From JBEKUY01 sp049514555 (GTDB lineage Bacteria; Acidobacteriota; Terriglobia; Acidiferrales; UBA7541): a DNA stretch of 64,000 nucleotides. The stretch is taken from assembly GCA_049514555.1 (NCBI GenBank), contig JBEKUY010000013.1:3399-67398 (forward strand). Direction: 5' to 3'. Below, piece after piece: positions 1 through 8,103 of the stretch. Numbering within the stretch: position 1 is the first letter of the stretch; each line of letters starts with the position of its first letter. The notes beneath the pieces were generated by a model, which saw only the letters and a program-made list of their open reading frames with translations, was not told the DNA's origin and made no database searches. The position numbers and the translations under genes were made by a program.

Positions 1-128
1 AGCTCCGGCCCTCTTTTTTGATGGCGAAGGCCTTGCGCTTGAAGGGCTGAACGCCGTAGCCGAAGAAGGCAACCTCGGGGGCGACGGGAGAAGCCCCGGG
101 TCTGAAGACCCGGGCTACATAGGACGGA
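1..128. other. left edge: no supported gene; GC-rich hairpin downstream of the Lon gene
   Basis: No complete gene is visible here. On the minus strand one frame reads PEVAFFGYGVQPFKRKAFAI and runs off the left edge, but it has no ATG, GTG or TTG start after the preceding gene, so I do not call it. Bases 93-115 form a near-perfect hairpin: GCCCCGGGTC, loop TGAA, then GACCCGGGC. It begins about 13 bases past the stop codon of the Lon-like gene (minus strand) and has no T-tract. It could be a weak terminator or an interspersed palindromic repeat; only this copy occurs in the window. Confidence 0.4.
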
Positions 129-2582
129 CTATTCGTATTCCTTGAGGGTATTGGCCATTTCGTGGAGGCGCTGGTCGGCGAGGGCGTAGATGGTGCCGGG
201 TTCGAATTTTCCAGCGGAATCGCGGGCGCCGGCCTTGGCGCCGGTGAGGATTTCGACGCCTTCTTCGACCTTGGCCACGGGGAAAATGTGGAATTTCCCC
301 GTGGCGACGGCTTCGATCACGTCTTCGCGCAGCATGAGGTCTTCGACGTTCTCCGCGGGCATGATCACACCTTGCGTTCCCGTCCATCCCTTGACGCGGC
401 ACACGTCGTAGAAGCCCTCGATCTTTTCGTTCACGCCGCCGATGGGCTGAATGTCTCCCTGCTGGTTCACCGAACCGGTGACGGCCACGTCCTGCCGCAG
501 GGGCACGCCGGAAAGCGCGGAAAGCAGGGCGTACACCTCGGTCGAACTGGCGCTATCGCCGTCCACGCCCGAATAGGACTGCTCGAAGCACAGGCTGGCC
601 GCGAGCGACAGCGGCTTATCCTGCGCGAACCGGCTGCGCAGATAGCCCGCGATGATGTGCATGCCCTTGTCGTGGAAGCGGCCGCTCAGGTTCGATTCGC
701 GCTCGATGTTGATGAGGCCAGCCTTGCCGAGCGCCGCCGTCGCGGTAATGCGCACGGGCTTGCCGAAGACGTAGCCGCCGATCTCATGGACGCTGAGGCC
801 GTTCACCTGGCCGACGCGCGCACCCGCGACGTCGATGAGCAGCGTGCCTTCTTCGATCATTTCCCGGATGCGGGTCTCGTAGAGGTTGTGCCGCGCCACT
901 TTGGAATCGAGCGCCAGCCGAACGTGCCGCGCGCTCACCGGCGATTCACCCGCCTCGCCGGCGGCGTAACAGGCCTCGCGGGCCAGGTCGGCGATGTCCA
1001 CGAACCGCGTGGTGACCTTGTTCCGCCGGCCCGCCAGCCGCACGCCGTATTCCAGCATCGCGGCAACGGCGGTGCGGTCAAAGGGGCACAAACCTTCCCC
1101 GTCGCTCAGTTTGCGCAGCCGCCCGGCGTATTGCGCGATGACCTCGTCCTGCATGGGCATCTCTTCGTCGAACTCGGCGCGCACCTTGAAGATCTTGCGG
1201 AAGTCTCCTTCATACTCGTAGAGCAGCTCGTAGAGCTCGCGGTCGCCGATCAGGATGATTTTGGTGTTGATCTCGATGGGTTCCGGTTTGATGGCCGTGG
1301 TCCCAAACGGGAAAAGAACGTCGATGGGCTGGATTTCGAGCCGGCCGTGATTGAGGGTGCGCTTGAGGGCGCGCCACAGGCCCGGCTCGGGCAGCGCTTC
1401 GAGCGCGTACATGATCAGGAAGCCGCCGTCGGCGCGCAGGATGGAACCGGCGCGCAAGTCCATGAAGTCGCTCGACCAGCCGCCGCGCGCGTCGTAGGTA
1501 CGCTGGATCGTGCCAAAGACGTTCGCGTAGGTCGGGGTGGTTTCAAAGATCACCGGCGAATTGTCGTGCTCGTTGTGCGCGAGGAGGACGTTCACCCCGT
1601 ACACGCGGAAGGGATCCCGCTCCGGCCCGCCGGGCTTGCTCAGGCCGTCCGGCGAAGGCTCTTCCTGCTCGCTCTCTCCTTCGTGCTCCTTGAACGGATC
1701 GAGGTTGTCGAGCACGTGGTGCCGCACCTCTTCGAGGTATTCGGCGACATTCTGGCCGGGATATTTCTCCTTCAACTCCTCGATGACCCCGTCCACCAGC
1801 ACCGAAGCCGCTTCCTGCTCGAGGTAGCTCAGCTCGCTGGCCAGCTCGCGCGAGAGGGTCAGCGTTTTTCGATAAACGACCGTGAACTCCTGGCGGAATT
1901 GCTCGTACTTCCGCTCGATCCCTTCCGCCACCGGGCCCTCGAGTTTGCCCTCGTGGACCATTTTCGGGATGTCTTCGATCGGAACCATCTGCCCTTCGAG
2001 CACCGGGAAAATCTCCGGCAGCGCCACCGCTCCCACCTGCATGTGTCCCAGGGCGAATTGCTCGCGCGCGATCCGCCGGGTGAAATCGTCCATCAGCTCC
2101 TTCTCTCGCGCGGTGAACCGCTCGACGATGCGGGTCTTCTGGTGCTGGAACGGCTCGCCCTCGAATACCTGCGGAATGCGCCGCCGCAGGAAATCAATGC
2201 CCGCCTGCACATCCTTCTTGAACGCGTTGGCCTGGCCGCGGGGCAGCGCCAGCAGCCGAGGGCGGTCCGGAAACTTGAAATTGTTCACGTAGCAGCGGTC
2301 GAGCGAAGGTTTCGTTTCCGGCTGAAGCTCCTCAATCATCTTGGCGATGGTGCCGCCGCGGCTGGTCCCGGCGAGCCCGCAGACGAACACGTTGTAACCC
2401 TGCGCCGCCAGCTCCACGCCCATCTTCAGCGCGCGCAGCGCGCGCTCCTGGCCGATGAAACCTTCCGAGGGCTCCACCTCCGCCGTCGTCTCAAATGGGA
2501 GCCGCGCCGGATCGCACCGCCAGCGCAGCTTCTCCGGGGGTAGTTCGGCGTGGCCCGAAGCGGGTTTGGTCGTTGTCGTCAT
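129..2582 (-). CDS. Lon-like protease with AAA-type domain (LonH/YcbZ family)
   Basis: Predicted cytoplasmic serine protease of the Lon family that carries an AAA_32-type N-terminal module instead of the LonA substrate domain; 817 residues from the ATG used here. The C-terminal proteolytic domain is intact. The Ser is in GDSAS (about residue 677) and the Lys in GGVNEKIEG (about 720), 43 residues apart, the same spacing as the Ser-Lys dyad of LonA. The nucleotide-binding part is degenerate: the P-loop-like GLAGTSRGGT lacks the Walker lysine, and the Walker B-like stretch GGFLIMYALEAL lacks the usual Asp. A GTG start seven codons upstream (2603) is possible; neither start has a clear ribosome-binding site. 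It follows the AI-2E permease gene by 63 bp on the same strand. Family is confident; substrate and ATP dependence are unknown. Confidence 0.88.
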   Translation of the reverse strand: MTTTTKPASGHAELPPEKLRWRCDPARLPFETTAEVEPSEGFIGQERALRALKMGVELAAQGYNVFVCGLAGTSRGGTIAKMIEELQPETKPSLDRCYVNNFKFPDRPRLLALPRGQANAFKKDVQAGIDFLRRRIPQVFEGEPFQHQKTRIVERFTAREKELMDDFTRRIAREQFALGHMQVGAVALPEIFPVLEGQMVPIEDIPKMVHEGKLEGPVAEGIERKYEQFRQEFTVVYRKTLTLSRELASELSYLEQEAASVLVDGVIEELKEKYPGQNVAEYLEEVRHHVLDNLDPFKEHEGESEQEEPSPDGLSKPGGPERDPFRVYGVNVLLAHNEHDNSPVIFETTPTYANVFGTIQRTYDARGGWSSDFMDLRAGSILRADGGFLIMYALEALPEPGLWRALKRTLNHGRLEIQPIDVLFPFGTTAIKPEPIEINTKIILIGDRELYELLYEYEGDFRKIFKVRAEFDEEMPMQDEVIAQYAGRLRKLSDGEGLCPFDRTAVAAMLEYGVRLAGRRNKVTTRFVDIADLAREACYAAGEAGESPVSARHVRLALDSKVARHNLYETRIREMIEEGTLLIDVAGARVGQVNGLSVHEIGGYVFGKPVRITATAALGKAGLINIERESNLSGRFHDKGMHIIAGYLRSRFAQDKPLSLAASLCFEQSYSGVDGDSASSTEVYALLSALSGVPLRQDVAVTGSVNQQGDIQPIGGVNEKIEGFYDVCRVKGWTGTQGVIMPAENVEDLMLREDVIEAVATGKFHIFPVAKVEEGVEILTGAKAGARDSAGKFEPGTIYALADQRLHEMANTLKEYE

Positions 2583-2645
2583 CTGGGGCGGGTACTCTAA
2601 CACAGGCGCTGTCCGCCAGTACCCCCAGGAGGGGAAGATTGTGAC

Positions 2646-3710
2646 TCAGCCGTCAGCCGGCTGGTTCGCACTGTGGGCATAGACGTCCAAGATGCCGGCC
2701 ACGGTGGCCACGACGATGGGGCCCAGCACGATTCCCAGCAGGCCGAAGACGCGTACGCCCCCGAAAACGCTGATGAACACCAACAGCCCGCTCAATTGCG
2801 TGCGCCCGCGGAGCAGGATGGGCCGAAGGATGTTGTCCGCCGCGCCCACCACCGCGACACAAATCATTGCGAGGATGAGGGCCTTGCCCCAGTGTCCCGT
2901 CCATCCCAGCCAGAGCGCCGCGGGCACCCACACCAGCGCCGTCCCTACCACGGGCACCAGCGAGAAGAACGCCATCGCTACTCCCCAGAAGAACGGCGTC
3001 GGCAATCCGACGATGGTGAATGCCAAGCCGCCCAGCGTCCCCTGTATCCCGGCCACGACCATCGTCACGAGAACGCTCCCCACGATTAGGTCGCGCGACT
3101 CGTCCAGGACGCGCTGCTGGTGCACCGGCTCGAACGGCAGCAGGTTCCGCAACGTTTTCACCAGCCGCTTCGAATCCCGAAAGAAGTAGACCATGGCGAG
3201 GAGCACGACGCAGAAATCGAAGACGAATGCGGCCACGTTTCGCAGGAAGGGCCCTACCTGCAGCGCCAGGAACGCCCCTAAACGTTCCGCGCCTTGCCGC
3301 AAGAGGGTGGGGAGATCGTAGCCGAAAGAAGTGTGAACGTGCTGTTGAAGCCAGTCCGAGAGCCGCGTGAGCGGTGTGACCTGGTTTTCCATCATGGCGC
3401 GTTGCACCACGGCCGTGGCCGAAAGCGCTTCGCGAATGAAGAGAGAAAGCAGCGCGAGCGCCGGCACGATCAGGAGTATCGTGACCACCAGCGCCGCGGC
3501 CAGCGCCGCCTGCGTCGGCGTCATGCGCCTCGAGAGCCGTTCATATAACGGGTGGAAGAACACCACGAGCACGCCGGCCCACGCCAGCGGGACCAGAAAC
3601 GGCTCAAATACACGGAAGATCAGGTAGCCGAGCAACAACAGGATGCCGTAGGAAAGGACCGCCGTTAAACGGTCAACAGTTGTCGGCGAGCTTTCCGAAG
3701 CAGGCATCAT
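2646..3710 (-). CDS. AI-2E family (PerM/UPF0118) transporter
   Basis: Integral membrane protein of 354 residues, the usual size of the AI-2E exporter/PerM family. Two N-terminal hydrophobic segments (about 15-55) are followed by a third near 65-95, a longer soluble stretch, and a C-terminal bundle of five or so helices. The stretches LVPVVGTALVWVPAALWL and ADNILRPILLRGRTQLSGLL are typical family signatures. Members export AI-2-like molecules or act as Na+/H+ antiporters, so the substrate cannot be told from sequence. The start codon is only 23 bp from that of the divergent MFS gene. The Lon-like gene follows on the same strand and may be cotranscribed. Confidence 0.9.
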   Translation of the reverse strand: MMPASESSPTTVDRLTAVLSYGILLLLGYLIFRVFEPFLVPLAWAGVLVVFFHPLYERLSRRMTPTQAALAAALVVTILLIVPALALLSLFIREALSATAVVQRAMMENQVTPLTRLSDWLQQHVHTSFGYDLPTLLRQGAERLGAFLALQVGPFLRNVAAFVFDFCVVLLAMVYFFRDSKRLVKTLRNLLPFEPVHQQRVLDESRDLIVGSVLVTMVVAGIQGTLGGLAFTIVGLPTPFFWGVAMAFFSLVPVVGTALVWVPAALWLGWTGHWGKALILAMICVAVVGAADNILRPILLRGRTQLSGLLVFISVFGGVRVFGLLGIVLGPIVVATVAGILDVYAHSANQPADG

Positions 3711-3733
3711 GTTCAGGTTATAATCGCGGAGCT
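3711..3733. promoter_or_regulatory. 23-bp divergent promoter with TATAAT box
   Basis: The whole gap between two divergent ATG codons is 23 bp. It holds a perfect TATAAT at 3719-3724; the core TTATAA is self-complementary, so the opposite strand also offers a -10-like box. Initiation about seven bases past the box would give the MFS gene almost no leader. No convincing -35 was found. The same 11-mer TATAATCGCGG occurs at 33230-33240, upstream of another membrane protein gene. Confidence 0.5.
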
Positions 3734-5023
3734 ATGGGCCGCCGCGCAACCCGCGTCTTGCCGGATCCCACCGCAGCGGAGACCAGGGCCAGCCTGCTCC
3801 GTGGCTATCAAATCCGGCTCCTCGTTGTCCTCGTCTTCATCAATCTGGTCAATTTTGCCGATCGCCAGGCGGTTCCGCCGCTCATTCCCCTTATCCGTGA
3901 CGAATTCGGTCTGACGAGCACGCAGATCAGCTATCTCCAAGTCGTCCTTCAGGCCGTCCTCGCGTCGCTCAGCCTGCCCTTCGGCTTCCTTGCCGATCGC
4001 TTCAGCCGCACCCGGATCATTGCCATCGGCGTGGTCATTTGGAGCGCCGCTACCTTGCTGACGGCCCATGCGCATGTGTTCGCCACGCTGCTCCTGGCGC
4101 GCGGGCTCGTGGGGGTGGGCGAAGCAGCATACGCTCCTGCTGCACAGTCCATGATCTCCGGCGCTTTTTCTCCCGCCAGCCGCGCACGCGCCCAGTCGGT
4201 CTTTGCCATGGGCATGCTGGCCGGCGGCACGCTCGGCCAGGCGCTCGGTGGAATCGTAGGCCAACAGTTCGGCTGGCGCGCCGCATTCTACGTGATCGGC
4301 GTGCCCGGCTTGCTGCTGTCGCTCCTGATTCTGACGGTGTCGGAGCCGCCGCGCCCCCCGAAGGCCGAAACCGTGCCGCTCGGGAGGCTACTGCGCGTGC
4401 GGGCGTTTGTCACCCTGATTGTGAGCGGGGTCATGGTCACGTTCGCGAGCGTCGCCTTTCTCACGTGGGGCACCGACTTCGTCGTGCGCTACAAGGACTT
4501 CAGCCTGCGCGAAGCCGGCGTGTCCTTGGGGCCGACGCTGCTGGTCTCCGCCTTGCTGGGCGTGCTCACCGGGGGCACGCTCGCCGACGCCCTGCAGAAG
4601 CGCTTCGCCTTCGGAAGAATGCTCACGGTTGCCTGCGGCTTCTTGCTGGCCGCGCCGCTCGTGCTCTGGGCCATCTCCACGGAGGAAAAGCTCACCGTGG
4701 TCATCGCGTTCTTCACCGCCGGCTACTTCATGTCGTGGTATCACGGGCCGGTGACCGCCGTGATCCACGACCTCATGCCGCCGCGGGCTCACGCCTCTTC
4801 CGTGGGCGTCTATATGTTTGTCACACAGTTACTCGGCGGAGTCCTCGGGCCTTATGTCGTCGGCCGCATCGACGACATGGCCACCCTGGTCCTGGGCCTG
4901 CAGGTGGCCGTCGGCGTCATGGTTGCTGGAGCGCTGCTGATGTTTCTGGTCATGTATTTCATCCAGCGGGACGGCATGCCCGATCCCGGCCTCGCCGCCT
5001 TGTCCGGCCAATCCGAGCTCTGA
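3734..5023 (+). CDS. MFS transporter, spinster-like
   Basis: Major facilitator superfamily permease of 429 residues with about 12 hydrophobic segments. Helix 1 carries NFADRQAVPPLIP, as in spinster-type transporters. The loop GFLADRFSRTRII is MFS motif A between helices 2 and 3. ARGLVGVGEAAYAPAAQSMI matches helix 4 of that subgroup. Substrates in the subgroup are lipids, sugars or organic acids, and nothing here narrows it. The ATG at 3734 is preferred: upstream in-frame codons would encode non-family sequence overlapping the divergent AI-2E gene. The only promoter-like box, TATAAT at 3719, lies so close that the message may be leaderless. A small zinc-ribbon gene follows after 51 bp. Confidence 0.88.
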   Translation: MGRRATRVLPDPTAAETRASLLRGYQIRLLVVLVFINLVNFADRQAVPPLIPLIRDEFGLTSTQISYLQVVLQAVLASLSLPFGFLADRFSRTRIIAIGVVIWSAATLLTAHAHVFATLLLARGLVGVGEAAYAPAAQSMISGAFSPASRARAQSVFAMGMLAGGTLGQALGGIVGQQFGWRAAFYVIGVPGLLLSLLILTVSEPPRPPKAETVPLGRLLRVRAFVTLIVSGVMVTFASVAFLTWGTDFVVRYKDFSLREAGVSLGPTLLVSALLGVLTGGTLADALQKRFAFGRMLTVACGFLLAAPLVLWAISTEEKLTVVIAFFTAGYFMSWYHGPVTAVIHDLMPPRAHASSVGVYMFVTQLLGGVLGPYVVGRIDDMATLVLGLQVAVGVMVAGALLMFLVMYFIQRDGMPDPGLAALSGQSEL

Positions 5024-5050
5024 AGGCACTTCTTTCGAAATGCCCGGTGC

Positions 5051-5066
5051 TATACTGGGTTTGGAG
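5051..5066 (+). promoter_or_regulatory. -10 box and ribosome-binding site for the small zinc-ribbon gene
   Basis: TATACT at 5051-5056 resembles a -10 box, and GGAG at 5063-5066 lies eight bases before the ATG at 5075. No good -35 is visible. The signals suggest that the small gene can be expressed independently of the MFS gene. Confidence 0.35.
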
Positions 5067-5074
5067 TTCCTTCC

Positions 5075-5227
5075 ATGGACGAGACCCCCTGCAAGCACAC
5101 CCGCACCCGCCTCATCGCCAAAGACAGCGACGCCGAGTACGTGGAATGCCTCGATTGTGGAATGATTCTTGAAGCCGAAGAGCGCAAGGACGGCGCTGAA
5201 TTCAACGAGTCGCTTTCCGACGCCTGA
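5075..5227 (+). CDS. small zinc-ribbon-like protein, 50 residues
   Basis: Short gene beginning MDETPCKHTRTRLIAKD and ending after ESLSDA. Cysteines and histidine form a CxH pair near the N-terminus (Cys6, His8) and a CLDCG knuckle (Cys35, Cys38), enough to bind one zinc in a ribbon-like fold. The rest is acidic and polar. A ribosome-binding site (GGAG, eight bases upstream) and a TATACT box support expression. No specific family recognised. A role in nucleic-acid or protein binding is possible but is only inference from the fold type. Confidence 0.6.
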   Translation: MDETPCKHTRTRLIAKDSDAEYVECLDCGMILEAEERKDGAEFNESLSDA

Positions 5228-5254
5228 CCCGTCAGCCCGGCGCAGCGTTCCGAC

Positions 5255-5629
5255 TCAGCGGATTCCCAGCGTATCGATCAAGCGCAGAACGTCCTCGTGG
5301 AAGACGTCGTAGAGCGGACGCTCGTCTTCCTCCTCCAGCCGCTCGCGCAAATACTCGGCGGCCACGTAGCTGGCCTCGCGGTCAGTGAGGTCCCGGCCGG
5401 TGCGCTGCTGGAACTCCACAAACGCCGGGTGGGCCAACCCGATCACAACACGTTTCCCATCCACGAAGAATTTCGTGTCGATGGTATCGCTGTGCCGTGT
5501 GGCGATGCCGTTCCACAGGTGCGAGAAACGGCACTGGTAGGTTCTGTCCGTCAGCCTCGACGCCACAGCAAACGCGCCGATGAACTCGCTCATCGCTCCC
5601 GCGTTCGCCAGAACCGGCCGGCTGGTCAC
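5255..5629 (-). CDS. hypothetical protein, 124 residues
   Basis: Soluble protein with no signal peptide or membrane segment and no recognised family. It contains KFFVDGKRVVIGLAHPAFVE, which reads as a beta-hairpin followed by a helix, and an acidic helical C-terminal half (YLRERLEEEDERPLYDVFHE). The GTG start at 5629 is chosen because AGGAG lies seven bases upstream; an internal ATG at 5593 is an alternative. It lies 21 bp after the stop of the class V aminotransferase gene on the same strand, so the two probably form an operon. Whether it works with that enzyme is unknown. Confidence 0.7.
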   Translation of the reverse strand: MTSRPVLANAGAMSEFIGAFAVASRLTDRTYQCRFSHLWNGIATRHSDTIDTKFFVDGKRVVIGLAHPAFVEFQQRTGRDLTDREASYVAAEYLRERLEEEDERPLYDVFHEDVLRLIDTLGIR

Positions 5630-5650
5630 CTCTTCACTCCTGTCGTGCGA

Positions 5651-6856
5651 CTACTTCACCACTGTGTCCGGGGTCTCCGCCTGCGCATAGCTATGGACCG
5701 CCGCCGCGACGCCCGTACCCGCCGCTGCGTGGTAGCCCTGGCCGAGCAGCACCTTTTCCAAGATCTCCAGAAACCGCAGAACGTGCGGACGCTGGCTCGA
5801 ATGGCCCAGTAACCCGACCCGCCAAATCTTGTTTTTCATCAGGCCCAAGCCACCCGAGATTTCTATGTTGAATTCCTGGAGCAGTCGCCCACGTACCTTG
5901 GCGTCATCGACGCCCTCCGGGACCTTCACCGCTGTCACCGTCGGCAGCCGTTCGGCTGGGTTCTTGACCAGCAGTTCGAGCCCCATGGCCTCCAGTCCTG
6001 CAATCAGTGCTTGCTGGTTTTGGCGATGGCGCACCCAGCGCGCTTCGAGACCTTCTTCGAGCACGATCCGCAGAGCCTCGTGTAGCGCGTAAATCAGCAT
6101 GATCGGTGGCGTGTGGTGATACAGCCGGTCCTTGCCCCAGTAGTCCATGGCGGCGCGCAGATCGAAGTACCAGCTCAGCACTTTCGTCTTCCGCGCGCGG
6201 ATGGCTTCTTCCGCCCGTGTGCTCACGGTGATCGGAGCCAGCCCGGGGGGCGCGCTGAGCGCTTTTTGCGAGGCGCTGAAGCAGATGTCGATCCTCTCGC
6301 GGTCGACATCGAGGGGAACCGCGCTGAGCGTCGCCACCGTATCCACGACGAGCAGGGCCCCCAACTCATCAGCGACCTTGCGAAACCCGTCGATGTCCTG
6401 GATCACGCCGGAAGAAGTCTCACCATGCGTCAGCGCAACGATCTTGATCTTCTTGCCTTTGCCCGCGCGGCGCACGTCATCGGGATCAACCGTCTTCCCG
6501 TAGGGCACCTCAAGCCGCGTCACCTTGGCGGGGGTCCGCTCGGCAATGACCGCGATGCGGTCCGAAAACATGCCGTTCACACAAATGAGCGCCTCGTCCC
6601 CTTCTTCGAGCGGGTTCACGACTGACGCTTCGATGCCTCCCGATCCCGAAGACGAGATCGGGTACGTGATCCGGTTCTGCGTCTGGAATACCGCGCGGAG
6701 CAGAGCCTGCACTTCGGTCATGGCCGTCGCGAACCACGGGTCCATGTGGCTGACCAGAGACTTTGCGATCGCGTGGTACACCCTCGGATCCATCGAAGAG
6801 GGACCCGAAGTAAGCAACAGCTGCTTCGGAGGAGCCAGTTCGCCTATCGTCGTCAT
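5651..6856 (-). CDS. class V PLP-dependent aminotransferase (alanine-glyoxylate / serine-pyruvate type)
   Basis: Pyridoxal-phosphate enzyme of about 401 residues. The N-terminal LLTSGPSSMDPRV is the typical opening of the alanine-glyoxylate/serine-pyruvate aminotransferase group. LLVVDTVATLSAVPLDVD supplies the Asp that contacts the PLP ring nitrogen, and CFSASQKALSAPPGLAP holds the Schiff-base Lys. A C-terminal small domain follows (IEISGGLGLMKNKIWRVGLLG). Such enzymes move the amino group of alanine or serine to glyoxylate or pyruvate; exact substrates cannot be read from sequence. An upstream TTG (6871) is possible, but the ATG at 6856 better fits the family N-terminus. First gene of a likely two-gene operon with the 124-residue protein. 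Confidence 0.88.
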   Translation of the reverse strand: MTTIGELAPPKQLLLTSGPSSMDPRVYHAIAKSLVSHMDPWFATAMTEVQALLRAVFQTQNRITYPISSSGSGGIEASVVNPLEEGDEALICVNGMFSDRIAVIAERTPAKVTRLEVPYGKTVDPDDVRRAGKGKKIKIVALTHGETSSGVIQDIDGFRKVADELGALLVVDTVATLSAVPLDVDRERIDICFSASQKALSAPPGLAPITVSTRAEEAIRARKTKVLSWYFDLRAAMDYWGKDRLYHHTPPIMLIYALHEALRIVLEEGLEARWVRHRQNQQALIAGLEAMGLELLVKNPAERLPTVTAVKVPEGVDDAKVRGRLLQEFNIEISGGLGLMKNKIWRVGLLGHSSQRPHVLRFLEILEKVLLGQGYHAAAGTGVAAAVHSYAQAETPDTVVK

Positions 6857-7160
6857 CGCCGTGCGTCCCAAACCACCTGGATACCTTCCCTTAACCCGGA
6901 CATTTGCAGATTCCTTCTGTTTCGCCGGGACTTGTGAAACTGGAATATGGACCAGAAGAACCTCGGCAGATTACCAGTGTCGCTTATCCTCACGGCTCGC
7001 GCAACCACCAATATGGTTTCTGGCAGTTCAGTATACTCCGCCCCAGAACTGCCGCTGTAAGAGCACCAACCGATGCGCCGACCTCTAAGCATGCGGATAT
7101 GGTATCTTCGCATCCTCATTGCGAGCCTCGTGCTGCGATAGAATCGAGAAAAGAGACTGA

Positions 7161-7436
7161 ATGGCCGAACGAACTGTACTCGTTGGCTTGATCCCGCAAG
7201 CCGTTCTCCTCGACACCGGAGACCAGGTCTGCTGGCTTTCCGACGCCGGCCGGCTGCGCATCGAATTCGATCCCAACCGCTGCCCGTTCTCCTCCAACGT
7301 TTACGAAGCGCCCGCGGAAACGCGCTTGCTCACTGGGCCGCCGCGCCCGGGCTCGAAACCGGGCTCCTACAAGTACCGCCTTTGGCTCAATGATCAGCTT
7401 GTCGGAAACGGAGAGGTGATTCTCCGAGATAAGTGA
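7161..7436 (+). CDS. hypothetical protein, 91 residues, beta-rich
   Basis: Small soluble protein with no signal peptide and no recognised family. It reads as a beta-sandwich: alternating hydrophobic strands (TVLVGLIPQAVLLD, RLRIEFD, YKYRLWLND, GEVIL) joined by Pro/Gly-rich loops. Two cysteines (in QVCWL and NRCPF) could form a disulfide or bind a metal. The order resembles small cupredoxin-like or Ig-like folds, but no copper ligand set is evident. A TAGAAT box at 7139-7144 may be the -10. It ends 18 bp before the convergent 141-residue gene. Confidence 0.6.
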   Translation: MAERTVLVGLIPQAVLLDTGDQVCWLSDAGRLRIEFDPNRCPFSSNVYEAPAETRLLTGPPRPGSKPGSYKYRLWLNDQLVGNGEVILRDK

Positions 7437-7454
7437 GCGTGCCCGGAGAAAGAC

Positions 7455-7880
7455 TCAGTCGCCAGCGAGCACCGCGCGCGGCGTCTCAAGCGATTCAGCC
7501 AATCCCCGGCGCACCGGTCCAAGCATGAACGCGGGTACCACGCGCTCCGGCGGCAGCGACAGGGTGGACGATTTGCGCGGAAACTCCGCCCGGTAATCGA
7601 TCTTCAGCCCCGCGTCCCGCAACAGCTCCGCCGCGAAACCGGGATCGTCCGAGCGGTCTACACCCCAGAACCACAGCTTGTCCTCATGTTTCTGAAGATA
7701 CTGCAGTTCCTGCTCCAGTTTCTTCATCGCCCGGTCAAACGAGGACGCCAGGAAGAACACCGAGAGCGTCCAAGCATGCCTCGGAAAGTGGGCGCGAATT
7801 CGCACGCAATACTTCCCAGCCTGGTTGCGTTCCAGGCTGCAACGATAGTCATTACGAACGCCGGAGTTCTTCGGTGCCAT
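7455..7880 (-). CDS. hypothetical protein, 141 residues
   Basis: No family recognised. The N-terminal half is basic and beta-like (RNDYRCSLERNQAGKYCVRIRAHFP). The middle is a charged helix (RAMKKLEQELQYLQKHEDKLWFWG). The C-terminal third is Pro-rich (SLPPERVVPAFMLGPVRRG). No signal peptide or membrane segment. Convergent with the 91-residue gene, with an 18-bp gap and no obvious shared terminator. Support is the long open frame and natural-looking composition, so it is moderately sure as a gene and unknown in function. Confidence 0.55.
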   Translation of the reverse strand: MAPKNSGVRNDYRCSLERNQAGKYCVRIRAHFPRHAWTLSVFFLASSFDRAMKKLEQELQYLQKHEDKLWFWGVDRSDDPGFAAELLRDAGLKIDYRAEFPRKSSTLSLPPERVVPAFMLGPVRRGLAESLETPRAVLAGD

Positions 7881-8103
7881 GGATGCCTCAACCGTCGGGA
7901 CCTATCGACCAGCCGCGCCCCTGCAAACGCCGCCTTCAGAGAAGCGGGGGGTGCAATCAGACTCTGGGGCAGACGGGTGGTTCACTTCTGAAGGCCCTCA
8001 CGGGGAACTACGCCGACAACCAGATATGGTAGCGAAGACAGTGCTGGATAGCAATAGATCGCCAGGTATCACGCTAACATGCTTATTATGAATAAGTTAT
8101 GCA
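7881..8103. other. intergenic, nothing recognised
   Basis: About 220 bases between the start side of the 141-residue gene and the 3' end of the PPIase gene. The last 60 bases (8040-8100) are AT-rich compared with the surroundings and contain short direct runs, but no hairpin followed by T's is clear. Confidence 0.3.

Noticed and set aside
162..2543. Long plus-strand open frame (793 codons) across the Lon-like gene.
   Set aside because: Antisense shadow of a GC-rich gene; the translation has no family features, while the minus strand has clear Lon motifs.
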